27,470 nucleotides of DNA from Actinomycetes bacterium. Lineage in GTDB: Bacteria > Actinomycetota > Actinomycetes > Actinomycetales > Microbacteriaceae. Made by a program: the position numbers and the translations under genes. Below are positions 6,996-14,854 of this stretch, piece after piece. How positions within the stretch are numbered: position 1 is the stretch's first letter; each line of letters begins with the position of its first letter. The stretch is from NCBI GenBank assembly GCA_023450335.1, contig JAEXHA010000156.1, positions 1 through 27,470 on the forward strand, given 5' to 3'. Under the pieces are notes generated by a model. That model was not told the origin of the DNA. It saw nothing but the letters and a program-made list of their open reading frames with translations, and searched no databases.

Positions 6996-7996
6996 CAGTG
7001 GATATCCGAAACGGCTCCGATCGCGCCGTCGATGTGCTCGGCGCCGAGCCCGACGACACGACGCTGCGACGCTACCTGCACGGCCTGCCCGGCGTCGACG
7101 CAGTCGGCCTCGAACAGCGCGCCGCGGCGCTGGGAACCCGCTCGATCAAGACCACGTCGAAGGCCTGGGCCCTCGACAAGATCATCACCCTCATCGATCT
7201 GACCACTCTCGAGGGTGCCGACACCCCCGGCAAGGTGCGGTCGCTGGTGTCCAAGGCCCGGCAGCCGGATGCCGGGGACCCCACCTGTCCGCGGGTGGCG
7301 GCCGTGTGCGTCTACGGCGACATGGTCGGCGACGCCGTCGCTGCGCTGGGATCGGTGCACGGTGACCCCGACGACGGCGATATCAGCGTGGCTGCGGTGG
7401 CCACCGCGTTCCCCAGTGGTCGCGCGTCGCTGGAGATCAAGCTCGCCGACACCGTCGAGGCCGTCGCCGCCGGCGCCGACGAGATCGACATGGTCATCGA
7501 CCGCGGGGCCTTCCTGACCGGCCGCTACGGCATGGTGTTCGACCAGATCGCACAGGTGAAGGCGGCCTGCCGCCGAGAGGACGGCACGTCCGCGTCCCTG
7601 AAGGTGATCCTCGAGACCGGCGAGCTGAACACGTACGACAACATCAAACGCGCGTCGTGGCTCGCGATCCTGGCCGGCGGTGACTTCATCAAGACCTCCA
7701 CAGGCAAGATGCAGCCGGCGGCCACCCTGCCGACCACGCTTCTCATGCTCGAGGTCGTACGCGACTGGCACCGCGCGACCGGGCAGAAGATCGGCGTGAA
7801 GCCTGCCGGCGGCATCCGCACCGCGAAGGACGCCATCAAGTACCTGGTCACCGTCGCCGAGACCGTCGGCGAGGACTGGCTCCAGCCCCATCTGTTCCGC
7901 TACGGCGCATCCAGCCTGCTCAATGACGTGCTGTTGCAGCGCAAGAAGCTCGCGACCGGGCACTACACCGGCGCCGACTATCTGACGATCGACTGA
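6992..7996 (+). CDS. deoC: Deoxyribose-phosphate aldolase
   Basis: DeoC cleaves 2-deoxyribose 5-phosphate into glyceraldehyde 3-phosphate and acetaldehyde in deoxynucleoside catabolism. The 334-residue protein carries the Schiff-base lysine Lys234 in DFIKTSTGK, the second active-site lysine Lys270 in GVKPAGGIRT and Asp166 in EIDMVIDRGAF. It is of the long type, about 80-100 residues longer than E. coli DeoC (259 aa), because of an N-terminal extension that contains LIDLTTLEG. It overlaps ribF (ATGA) and is followed 9 nt later by two aldehyde dehydrogenase genes. The context suggests that the acetaldehyde released is oxidised by those products. Confidence 0.95.
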   Translation: MTVDIRNGSDRAVDVLGAEPDDTTLRRYLHGLPGVDAVGLEQRAAALGTRSIKTTSKAWALDKIITLIDLTTLEGADTPGKVRSLVSKARQPDAGDPTCPRVAAVCVYGDMVGDAVAALGSVHGDPDDGDISVAAVATAFPSGRASLEIKLADTVEAVAAGADEIDMVIDRGAFLTGRYGMVFDQIAQVKAACRREDGTSASLKVILETGELNTYDNIKRASWLAILAGGDFIKTSTGKMQPAATLPTTLLMLEVVRDWHRATGQKIGVKPAGGIRTAKDAIKYLVTVAETVGEDWLQPHLFRYGASSLLNDVLLQRKKLATGHYTGADYLTID

Positions 7997-8005
7997 GGTA
8001 TCGAG

Positions 8006-9472
8006 ATGACCGACATCCAGCCCGCCGGCGGCGGATTCCTCGACTACGCGCCCGCCCCCGAATCGCGTGCCATCCTGCGACTGCAGGATGAGTACGGCCT
8101 GTTCATCGACGGGGAGTTCCGGCCCGGCTCCGGCGACCCGTTCGCGACGATCTCACCGGCCGACGAATCGCACATCGCGACCGTCGCGAACGCGACCGAC
8201 GCCGACATCGACGCGGCGGTGGCCGCCGCGCGCCGTGCCTACGACAAGACCTGGTCCAAGCTCAGCGGCCGCGACCGCGGCAAGTACCTCTTCCGCATTG
8301 CGCGTCTCGTGCAGGAACGGGCCCGCGAGCTGGCCGTGGCCGAGAGCCTCGACAACGGCAAGCCCATCAAGGAGAGCCGCGACGTCGACGTGCCGCTGGT
8401 GGCGGCCTGGTTCTTCTACTACGCCGGCTGGGCCGACAAGCTCGACTACGCCGGACTGGGCGCGAACCCGCGCGCGTTGGGTGTCGCGGCGCAGATCATC
8501 CCGTGGAACTTCCCGTTGCTGATGCTCGCGTGGAAGATCGCCCCGGCGCTCGCCGCCGGCAACACCGTCGTGCTCAAGCCTGCGGAGACGACGCCGCTGT
8601 CGGCGCTGATCTTCGCCGAGATCCTCCAGCAGGCCGACCTGCCGCCCGGGGTCGTCAACATCGTCACCGGTGCCGGAGGGACGGGTCAGGCTCTCGTCCG
8701 GCATCCGGGCGTCGACAAGATCGCGTTCACGGGGTCGACCGGTGTCGGCCGTGAGATCGCCAAGGCCGTTGCCGGCACCGACAAGAAGGTCACGCTCGAA
8801 CTCGGCGGCAAAGCCGCCAACATCGTGTTCGACGACGCCCCGGTCGACCAGGCGATCGAGGGCATCGTCAACGGCATCTTCTTCAACCAAGGCCACGTCT
8901 GCTGCGCGGGCAGCCGACTGCTGGTGCAGGAATCGATCCACGACGAGGTCGTCGACCGGCTCAAGGCCCGACTGTCGACGCTGCGACTGGGCGATCCGCT
9001 CGACAAGAACACCGACATCGGCGCGATCAACTCCCGGGCCCAGCTCGAGCGGATCCGAGAGCTGAGCGCGATCGGCGAGGCGGAGGGCGCCGAGCGCTGG
9101 AGCGCCGACTGCGCGATCCCCGACAGCGGATTCTGGTTCGCGCCGACGATCTTCACCCACGTGCAGGCGAGCCACCGCATCGCCCGCGACGAGATCTTCG
9201 GCCCGGTGCTGTCGGTGCTGACCTTCCGGACCCCGGCCGAGGCGATCGACAAGGCGAACAACACGCCATACGGCCTGTCGGCGGGCATCTGGTCCGACAA
9301 GGGATCGCGCATCCTCGCCGTCGCGGATCGACTGCGCGCGGGCGTGGTCTGGGCCAACACGTTCAACCGGTTCGACCCGGCCTCGCCGTTCGGCGGGTAC
9401 AAGGAGTCGGGCTACGGCCGCGAAGGCGGCCGCCACGGCCTGCTGGCCTACCTGAAGGGAGCGGCCTCGTGA
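8006..9472 (+). CDS. NAD(P)-dependent aldehyde dehydrogenase, catalytic
   Basis: This 488-residue protein has the complete ALDH fold: cofactor-binding IIPWNFPLLM (164-173), Lys191 in VVLKPAETTP, FTGSTGVGREI (241-251), general base Glu265 in TLELGGKAAN and the catalytic Cys299 in NQGHVCCAGSR, then EIFGPVLSV and the C-terminal FGGYKESGYGREGG. The reaction is aldehyde to carboxylic acid with NAD(P)+. The glutamine usual in the GQxC motif is His297 here. It lies just after deoC and overlaps by GTGA the next gene, which encodes a shortened ALDH domain. Together they match the two-domain layout of ALDH16 (see findings). The substrate is likely acetaldehyde or a similar small aldehyde, by context only. 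Confidence 0.93.
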   Translation: MTDIQPAGGGFLDYAPAPESRAILRLQDEYGLFIDGEFRPGSGDPFATISPADESHIATVANATDADIDAAVAAARRAYDKTWSKLSGRDRGKYLFRIARLVQERARELAVAESLDNGKPIKESRDVDVPLVAAWFFYYAGWADKLDYAGLGANPRALGVAAQIIPWNFPLLMLAWKIAPALAAGNTVVLKPAETTPLSALIFAEILQQADLPPGVVNIVTGAGGTGQALVRHPGVDKIAFTGSTGVGREIAKAVAGTDKKVTLELGGKAANIVFDDAPVDQAIEGIVNGIFFNQGHVCCAGSRLLVQESIHDEVVDRLKARLSTLRLGDPLDKNTDIGAINSRAQLERIRELSAIGEAEGAERWSADCAIPDSGFWFAPTIFTHVQASHRIARDEIFGPVLSVLTFRTPAEAIDKANNTPYGLSAGIWSDKGSRILAVADRLRAGVVWANTFNRFDPASPFGGYKESGYGREGGRHGLLAYLKGAAS

Positions 9473-10332
9473 GCAAGCGACTGAGCGTGCCGAAGACGTA
9501 CAAGCTGTTCATCGGCGGCGCCTTCCCGCGCAGCGAGTCGGGGCGCACCTACGAGGTCGTCTCGCCGAAGGGTGAGTTCGTCGCCAACGCGGCGCTGGCT
9601 TCGCGCAAAGACGCCCGTGACGCCGTCGTGGCAGCCCGGGGCGCGGGCAAGGGGTGGGCGGGGACGACCGCCTACAACCGCGGTCAGGTGCTCTATCGCG
9701 TCGCCGAGGTGCTCGAGGGCCGCCGTGCGCAGTTCACGGACGAGATCCAACGCTCCACCGGAGCATCCGCGGCCGCCGCCGGCGCCGAGGTCGACGAGGC
9801 CATCGACCGTTGGGTCTGGTACGCAGGCTGGTGCGACAAGTTCGCGCAGGTCTCCGGCAGCGGCAACCCGGTCGCCGGCCCGTACTTCAACATCTCGGTG
9901 CCCGAGCCCACCGGCGTGGTCGCGATCATCGCCCCGCAGGACACTGCCCTGCTCGGGCTGGTCTCAGCCGTCGCCCCGGCGCTGGTGGCCGGCAACACGG
10001 TCGTCGTCATCGCGTCGCAGAACCACCCGCTGGCGGCGATCGGCCTGGCCGAGGTGCTCGCCACCTCAGACGTTCCCGCCGGGGTCGTCAACATCCTGAC
10101 CGGTTCGCCCGCCGAGATCGGCCCGTGGTTGGCCTCGCACCCCGACGTGCACGCCCTCGACCTCGTCGGCGCCGGCGACCTCGACTGGGTGTCGCTGCAG
10201 ATCGCGGCGGCCGAGACGCTCACCCGGGTGCTGCCGCCCGAGGCGGGAGCGGATGCCGCGTCGCCCAGCCTCGAACGGATCACGGCGTTCACGGAGACCA
10301 AGACGATGTGGCACACGAAGTCGATGATCTGA
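9469..10332 (+). CDS. Truncated, non-catalytic aldehyde dehydrogenase homologue
   Basis: The 287-residue protein aligns by eye to the first half of an ALDH: KLFIGGAFPRSESG at the start, a Rossmann-type segment TGVVAIIAPQDTALLGL, then APALVAGNTVVVIASQNHP and VPAGVVNILTGSPAEIG. The lysine of KPAE is replaced by serine, FTGS is replaced by LVGA, and the catalytic-domain Glu and Cys are absent because the protein jumps from the NAD-binding half to a short C-terminal tail (FTETKTMWHTKSM). The clean frame, overlap with the preceding ALDH (GTGA) and normal codon use argue against a decaying pseudogene. A structural or regulatory partner of the upstream ALDH, like the second domain of ALDH16, is the best explanation. 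Confidence 0.85.
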   Translation: MSKRLSVPKTYKLFIGGAFPRSESGRTYEVVSPKGEFVANAALASRKDARDAVVAARGAGKGWAGTTAYNRGQVLYRVAEVLEGRRAQFTDEIQRSTGASAAAAGAEVDEAIDRWVWYAGWCDKFAQVSGSGNPVAGPYFNISVPEPTGVVAIIAPQDTALLGLVSAVAPALVAGNTVVVIASQNHPLAAIGLAEVLATSDVPAGVVNILTGSPAEIGPWLASHPDVHALDLVGAGDLDWVSLQIAAAETLTRVLPPEAGADAASPSLERITAFTETKTMWHTKSMI

Positions 10333-10340
10333 AAGTTCTT

Positions 10341-10371
10341 GTAACGGAACGGTAACGATATCGGGTAGGGT
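10341..10371 (+). promoter_or_regulatory. Promoter of the phosphodiesterase gene with GTAACG direct repeat
   Basis: TAGGGT (10366-10371) is a good actinobacterial -10, with a start site near 10378. Upstream, GTAACG occurs twice 11 bp apart (10341-10346 and 10352-10357), with GGAACG between. One-helical-turn direct repeats are typical of OmpR-family response regulators. From memory it resembles GTAAC-type repeats described for MtrA, but this is not certain. Confidence 0.5.
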
Positions 10372-10378
10372 GGTCGCA

Positions 10379-10398
10379 CTCCGTCGATGGCGACGGAG
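10379..10398 (+). other. Perfect hairpin at the predicted 5' end of the mRNA
   Basis: CTCCGTCG and CGACGGAG form a perfect 8-bp stem with an ATGG tetraloop, starting one or two bases after the predicted start site. It would cap the 5' end of the transcript and hides an upstream in-frame ATG (10387) in its loop. A role in mRNA stability is possible. Confidence 0.6.
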
Positions 10399-10422
10399 GT
10401 GCTCGACCGAAGGACACACCCG

Positions 10423-11313
10423 ATGCCCGACGCCGCGGCATCCGCTCCGCGTGAGCGGATCCACACCCTGCTGATCGTCGGCGTGCTCGCCCTGGCCAGC
10501 GTGCTCGTGATCGGCCTGGCCGGTATCGCCCCGGCCCGCGCCAGCACCGAAGACCTGCTGGGCCAGGTGCGTGATCCCGGCGACCGGGCATTCATCGCCG
10601 CGCACCGCGGCGGCACCGCAGCCCCGGAGAACACCCTCCCCGCCATCCACGCCGCACTGGCCGCCGGCTTCGAGTATGTCGAGATCGACCTGGCGCTGAC
10701 CGCCGACGGCCACGCCGTGCTCATGCACGACAGGACCGTCGATCGCACCACCGACGGGTCGGGTCCGCTCGCCGGTCTGACCCTCGCGCAGGTGCGGGCA
10801 TTGGATGCCGGTGGCGCGTTCTCGCCCGATTTCACGGGAACACGGGTGCCGACCGCCGGCGAGGCCCTCGATGTGATCGCTGCCGGCGGCGGCCGCGCGC
10901 TGCTCGATCTGAAGGGGCGTTGGGACGTCACCGACGTCGCCGTACTCGCCGAGCAGCTCACCGCGCGCGGTCTGACTGACCGCGTGGTGGCGGCCGCGTT
11001 CGACGCCCGCACGCTGGCGGCGCTCGTGGCCCAAGCGCCCGAGCTCGCGCGGATGGCGACGCTCAAGAGCCTTCCCGACGACGTCGTCGACGCCGCCGCT
11101 CAGTTCGGGGTGTCGGGACTGATCGTCGACCGTCGGGCGGTGGTTGCCCATCCCGAGATCGTCGACGAACTGCACGCGGCCGGATTCCGCCTGGTCGTGT
11201 ACACGCTCAACAGCGACCGGCAATGGGACGAGGTCACCCGTCTGGGCGTCGACGGCATCGTCACCGACGACCCCGACGCGCTGCACGAATGGCAGCGCCG
11301 GGCGGCCCGGTGA
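10423..11313 (+). CDS. Exported glycerophosphodiester phosphodiesterase
   Basis: GDPD enzymes hydrolyse glycerophosphodiesters to glycerol 3-phosphate and an alcohol, salvaging phosphate and glycerol from lipids or teichoic acids. The 296-residue product has an N-terminal hydrophobic segment (about 15-34) ending in APARA|S, a plausible signal-peptidase site near residue 40, so the enzyme probably acts outside the membrane. The catalytic set is present: His61-Arg62, Glu69-Asn70 (PENT), Glu87 and Asp89 (VEID), and His102 (MHDRTVDRTTDG). The C-terminal VYTLNSDRQWDEVTRLGVDGIVTDDP is the usual end of the barrel. The start at 10423 is preferred over ATG 10387, which lies in a hairpin loop; AAGGA precedes 10423 at a workable distance. 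Confidence 0.92.
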   Translation: MPDAAASAPRERIHTLLIVGVLALASVLVIGLAGIAPARASTEDLLGQVRDPGDRAFIAAHRGGTAAPENTLPAIHAALAAGFEYVEIDLALTADGHAVLMHDRTVDRTTDGSGPLAGLTLAQVRALDAGGAFSPDFTGTRVPTAGEALDVIAAGGGRALLDLKGRWDVTDVAVLAEQLTARGLTDRVVAAAFDARTLAALVAQAPELARMATLKSLPDDVVDAAAQFGVSGLIVDRRAVVAHPEIVDELHAAGFRLVVYTLNSDRQWDEVTRLGVDGIVTDDPDALHEWQRRAAR

Positions 11314-11369
11314 GCCCTCACACGGCGCGGCGGATGTCACAGAGATCGCATCGGCCCCGCGCCGCGCGC

Positions 11370-11375
11370 TAGACT
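11370..11375 (+). promoter_or_regulatory. -10 box for the SNF2 helicase gene
   Basis: TAGACT fits the TANNNT actinobacterial -10. It would start transcription near 11382 and give a long leader of about 158 nt. Confidence 0.5.
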
Positions 11376-11390
11376 CTGGGGGAGGGCCAC

Positions 11391-11475
11391 GTCCCGGCTC
11401 GCCGCACCTCGCAGAAGCGAGGGCTCTGCGGTCGGCGGGACCGGCCCCGTATCCCCGACGCGGCATTCCTGCCGC
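11391..11475 (+). other. Structured 5' leader of the SNF2 helicase mRNA
   Basis: The leader contains a nested stem: GTCCC/GGGAC (11391-11395/11437-11441), CCGCA/TGCGG (11402-11406/11427-11431) and CCTCGC/GCGAGG (11407-11412/11417-11422) closing an AGAA tetraloop. A second stem follows, GCGGCA/TGCCGC with a TTCC loop (11460-11475). It matches no riboswitch class I recognise. It may be only GC-rich folding, or a leader controlling a low-abundance helicase. Confidence 0.45.
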
Positions 11476-11539
11476 AGGCCACCCGGTCGGCCGACAGTGC
11501 ATCGTCGACACCGCACCGGCACTCACGCTCAGGAGGAGC

Positions 11540-13690
11540 ATGCCGCCCACGGCATCCACCGCTTCCAAGACGTCCTCGCGACGTCGTGGCGGCTCGTCCG
11601 CCCGCAAGCACGACGACGCACCGCTGATCCCGATCCTCGCCCGCAAGGTGCGCGAGGTCGAGGCCAAAGCGCAGCGCGGCAAGCTCGGGCCGACCAACCG
11701 TGTCAAGTTCCAGGTCATCGCCTTCCTGGTGCGCGAAGAGCGCGCTCGGGTCAAGGCCGATGGTGACATCTCCGACGGCCCGCGCGCCGAGCTGCTCAAG
11801 CGCCTCGACGGCGTCGCGACGATCCTCGCGAAGACGGCCGCCCGTGACACCTCGCTCATCCAGCTGCTCGAGGTCGACCAGGCCACGTCGCCGGTCGCGC
11901 GCCGCATGCGGCGCGACTGGCTGCTCGAGTCCGGGGCCGACCTGCCCGATGACGAGCTGATCATCACCGACGCCAAGCCGGTGCAGGCGCCGGTCGTGCC
12001 GGCCGCGCTCGCCGAGCGGCAGGTGACACCGCCGCAGATCGACGCGCGCCGCGAGGCCAACCCGTTCCTGGCGCCCGACCTGCACCCGCCGGTGCCGACC
12101 ACGCGGCGGCGCCTCGACGGCTGGGAGCTCATGGGCCCCCTCTACAAGGCGTTCGAGACGGGCGCCGGAGGGGGAGCAGCCACGATGGAGCTGCCGCCCG
12201 TGCCGGAGTTCGACCGCATCTCGCCCAAGGGGCTCGAGATCATGGTCCACCAGTCGCGGTTCCTCGAGTCGGTCCGTGCGGGCCACCGCAGCTTCCTGCT
12301 GGCCGATGAGCCGGGTCTGGGCAAGACCGCCGAGTCCGTGCTCGCGGCATCCGTCGCCGGCGCGTACCCCCTGCTGGCTGTGGTGCCCAACGTCGTCAAG
12401 ATGAACTGGGCGCGCGAGGTCGAACGATGGACCCCGCAGCGCCGAGCCACCGTCATCCATGGCGACGGCGACCAGGTCGATGCGTTCGCCGACGTGTTCA
12501 TCGTCAACTACGAAGTGCTCGACCGGCACCTGTCATGGCTGGGCTCGCTGGGGCTGAAGGGCATGGTCGTCGACGAGGCGCATTTCATCAAGAACCTCAC
12601 CTCGCAGCGTTCGCAGAATGTGCTGGCATTGGCCGGCCGCATCCGCGAGCAGGTGCGTGACCCGCTCATGCTGGCCCTCACCGGGACGCCGCTGATCAAC
12701 GATGTCGAGGATTTCGACGCGATCTGGCGGTTCCTCGGCTGGACCGACGGCACCAAGCCGGGCGCTGAGCTGATGGCGAAGCTGGACACGACGGGCCTGA
12801 CCCCTGCCGACAAAGCTTTCTACCCCGCGGCACGCGATGCGGTGATCTCGATGGGCATCGTCCGACGCAAGAAGAAGGACGTCGCCGCCGATCTGCCCGA
12901 CAAGCTCATCGCCGATCTGCCCGTCGAGCTGGACGACGAGTACGGCCGATCGATCCGTGATGCCGAGCGCGAACTGGGCGAGCGCCTGGCCGCGAAGTAC
13001 CGCCGCATCATCGAGGCGCGCGGCGACCAGGTCGTCTTCGGTGAAGCCGACGAGGATATCGTTCGTCTCGTCGCCCACGGCGAGCTCGAAGAGACCAAAT
13101 CGGCGGCGCCGGGTGCCGAGAACGTGTTCACGATGGTGCGGCGCATCGGCCAGGCCAAGGCGCTGCTCGCGGCCGACTACGCGGTGCAGCTGCAACGCTC
13201 GGTCGACAAGGTCGTCTTCTTCGCCAAGCACATCGACGTGATGGATGCCGCGGAGGCGCATTTCGCCGCTGCCGGCCTGCGCACGGTCTCCATCCGCGGC
13301 GACCAGTCCACGCCGGCGCGCCAGGATGCCATCGATGCGTTCAACAACGACCCCGACGTGGCGATCGCGGTGTGCTCGCTGACGGCGGCAGGCGTCGGGC
13401 TGAACATGCAGGCCGCCTCGAACGTCGTGCTGGCCGAGCTGAGCTGGACGGCGGCCGAACAGACACAGGCGATCGACCGCGTGCACCGCATCGGGCAGGA
13501 CGAGCCGGTCACCGCGTGGCGCATCATCGCGGCGCACACGATCGACACGAAGATCGCTGAGCTCATCGATTCCAAGCAGGGTCTGGCGCTGCGCGCGCTC
13601 GACGGCGCCCAGATCGACCCCGCCTCGAGCGACTCGGTGCAGCTGTCGGCGCTCATGCACCTGCTCCGCCAGGCGCTCGGCGCGGACTGA
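11540..13690 (+). CDS. SNF2-family DEAD/DEAH helicase-like ATPase
   Basis: The 716-residue protein has a full SF2/SNF2 motor: Walker A DEPGLGKT (256-263, Lys262), motif Ia VVPNVVKMNW, Walker B DEAH (345-348), motif III LTGTP, then after a charged insertion the second RecA domain with SLTAAGVGLNM and motif VI QAIDRVHRIGQ (643-653). The DRxHRxGQ form is diagnostic for SNF2 enzymes, which translocate on duplex DNA and remodel nucleoprotein rather than unwind. The closest general type by eye is the SMARCAL1/RapA-like group. Residues 1-230 carry a basic start (SSRRRGGSSARKHDD) and a helical region with no family I recognise. The start is set by AGGAGG at 11531-11536; the frame is open further upstream but there runs over the preceding gene. 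No nuclease or methylase neighbour suggests a defence system. Confidence 0.92.
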   Translation: MPPTASTASKTSSRRRGGSSARKHDDAPLIPILARKVREVEAKAQRGKLGPTNRVKFQVIAFLVREERARVKADGDISDGPRAELLKRLDGVATILAKTAARDTSLIQLLEVDQATSPVARRMRRDWLLESGADLPDDELIITDAKPVQAPVVPAALAERQVTPPQIDARREANPFLAPDLHPPVPTTRRRLDGWELMGPLYKAFETGAGGGAATMELPPVPEFDRISPKGLEIMVHQSRFLESVRAGHRSFLLADEPGLGKTAESVLAASVAGAYPLLAVVPNVVKMNWAREVERWTPQRRATVIHGDGDQVDAFADVFIVNYEVLDRHLSWLGSLGLKGMVVDEAHFIKNLTSQRSQNVLALAGRIREQVRDPLMLALTGTPLINDVEDFDAIWRFLGWTDGTKPGAELMAKLDTTGLTPADKAFYPAARDAVISMGIVRRKKKDVAADLPDKLIADLPVELDDEYGRSIRDAERELGERLAAKYRRIIEARGDQVVFGEADEDIVRLVAHGELEETKSAAPGAENVFTMVRRIGQAKALLAADYAVQLQRSVDKVVFFAKHIDVMDAAEAHFAAAGLRTVSIRGDQSTPARQDAIDAFNNDPDVAIAVCSLTAAGVGLNMQAASNVVLAELSWTAAEQTQAIDRVHRIGQDEPVTAWRIIAAHTIDTKIAELIDSKQGLALRALDGAQIDPASSDSVQLSALMHLLRQALGAD

Positions 13691-13703
13691 GCCCACCTCG
13701 TTT

Positions 13704-13737
13704 GCACGGCCGCCCGTGTGGCATGGGGCGGTCGTGC
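13704..13737 (+). terminator. Terminator hairpin after the SNF2 gene
   Basis: A 12-bp stem (13704-13715/13726-13737, one G-U pair) encloses a 10-nt loop. It has no U tract, as is common in actinobacteria, and lies between the SNF2 stop and the pfkA promoter. Confidence 0.7.
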
Positions 13738-13742
13738 GGCGA

Positions 13743-13748
13743 TAGTCT
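13743..13748 (+). promoter_or_regulatory. -10 box for pfkA
   Basis: TAGTCT immediately follows the upstream terminator. Transcription would start near 13755, leaving a ~50-nt leader with AAGGA at 13791-13795 as ribosome-binding site, 10 nt before the ATG. Confidence 0.55.
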
Positions 13749-13805
13749 CAGTGCGAGGCGACGACGCCGTATCGAGTTCCCAGAGAAACGAAGGATCCTC
13801 AGACC

Positions 13806-14834
13806 ATGAAGATCGGCATCCTCACCAGCGGCGGCGACTGCCCCGGCCTGAACGCCGTCATCCGCGGCGTCGTGCTGAAGGGCACCACCACCTACAACAT
13901 GGAGTTCGTGGGCATCCGCGACGGCTGGCGCGGTGTGGTCGACGGCGACTTCTTCCCCCTCACGCGCCACGAGGTGAAGGGGCTGTCGAAGGTCGGCGGC
14001 ACGATCCTCGGCACGAGCCGCACCAACCCTTACGAGGGCCCGCGCGGCGGCGCCGAGAACATCGCCAAGACGTTGTACGGCCACCGCATCGACGGCATCA
14101 TCGCGATCGGCGGCGAGGGCACTCTGGCCGCCGCGAACCGGCTCTACAACGACGGCATCAACGTGATGGGCGTGCCCAAGACGATCGACAACGATCTGCG
14201 TGCCACCGACTACTCGTTCGGCTTCGACACCGCCGTCAACATCGCCACCGATGCGATGGACCGGTTGCGCACGACCGGCGACTCGCACCAGCGCTGCATG
14301 GTCGCCGAGGTCATGGGCCGCCACGTCGGCTGGATCGCCCTGCACTCCGGCGTCGCCGCCGGCGCGCACGTGATCTGCATCCCCGAGGTGCCGATGTCGA
14401 TCGATGAGATCGTCTCGCAGGTGACCAAGGCGCACGATCGCGGCCGCGCGCCACTGGTGGTCGTCTCCGAAGGCTTCACGCTGACCGGCATGGACGAGGC
14501 GTACAGCGACAAGGGCCTCGACGCGTTCAACCGTCCCCGGCTGGGCGGCATCGGCGAAGTGCTCGCCCCCGAGATCGAGCGGCTCACCGGCATCGAGACC
14601 CGCTCGACCGTGCTCGGCCACATCCAGCGCGGTGGCTCGCCGTCGGGCTTCGACCGCGTGCTCGCGACGCGTCTGGGACTGCACGCCGCCGATGCCATCG
14701 TCGACGGCGCGTGGGGCCAGATGGTCTCGCTGAAGGGCACCGACATCGTCCGGGTGCCGTTCGACGAGGCGCTCGGCGAGCTCAACACCGTGCCCCTCTA
14801 CCGCTACGAAGAGGCCGCAGCCCTCTTCGGCTGA
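13806..14834 (+). CDS. pfkA: 6-phosphofructokinase (group III, probably ATP-dependent)
   Basis: The enzyme phosphorylates fructose 6-phosphate to fructose 1,6-bisphosphate, the committed step of glycolysis. The 342-residue protein has the N-terminal GILTSGGDCPGLNAVIRG (3-20), the phosphoryl-donor motif GGEGT (102-106), the catalytic PKTIDND (124-130) and the later MGRHVGW and GHIQRGGSPS motifs. Gly105 at the position equivalent to E. coli Gly104 points to ATP; PPi enzymes have Asp there. Lys125 of PKTIDND is found in PPi enzymes but also in actinobacterial ATP-type group III enzymes. It is monocistronic with its own promoter and a short terminator stem. Confidence 0.95.
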   Translation: MKIGILTSGGDCPGLNAVIRGVVLKGTTTYNMEFVGIRDGWRGVVDGDFFPLTRHEVKGLSKVGGTILGTSRTNPYEGPRGGAENIAKTLYGHRIDGIIAIGGEGTLAAANRLYNDGINVMGVPKTIDNDLRATDYSFGFDTAVNIATDAMDRLRTTGDSHQRCMVAEVMGRHVGWIALHSGVAAGAHVICIPEVPMSIDEIVSQVTKAHDRGRAPLVVVSEGFTLTGMDEAYSDKGLDAFNRPRLGGIGEVLAPEIERLTGIETRSTVLGHIQRGGSPSGFDRVLATRLGLHAADAIVDGAWGQMVSLKGTDIVRVPFDEALGELNTVPLYRYEEAAALFG

Positions 14835-14837
14835 GCT

Positions 14838-14853
14838 CCGACGCCCCCGTCGG
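14838..14853 (+). terminator. Short terminator-like stem after pfkA
   Basis: CCGACG/CGTCGG form a perfect 6-bp stem with a CCCC loop 4 nt after the pfkA stop. There is no U tract. Confidence 0.45.
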
Positions 14854-14854
14854 C

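Noticed and set aside
9469..10332. Truncated ALDH as a pseudogene
   Set aside because: No frameshift or premature stop in a longer homologous frame is visible after 10332, codon use is normal, and the end has an orderly tail consistent with a short functional form.
11144..11539. Longer start for the SNF2 protein
   Set aside because: It would overlap the phosphodiesterase gene in another frame; a strong AGGAGG and promoter support 11540.
11314..11539. Possible known ncRNA (SRP RNA, 6S, tRNA or riboswitch)
   Set aside because: None of the diagnostic motifs of those classes that I know is present; only generic GC-rich stems are.
10066..12132. Very long minus-strand open frame
   Set aside because: It lies opposite three well-supported plus-strand genes; such antisense frames are common at this GC content and show no domain.
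11540..13690. SNF2 gene as part of a DISARM- or BREX-like defence island
   Set aside because: Neighbours are metabolic genes; no methyltransferase, nuclease or phospholipase-D-type gene is adjacent.
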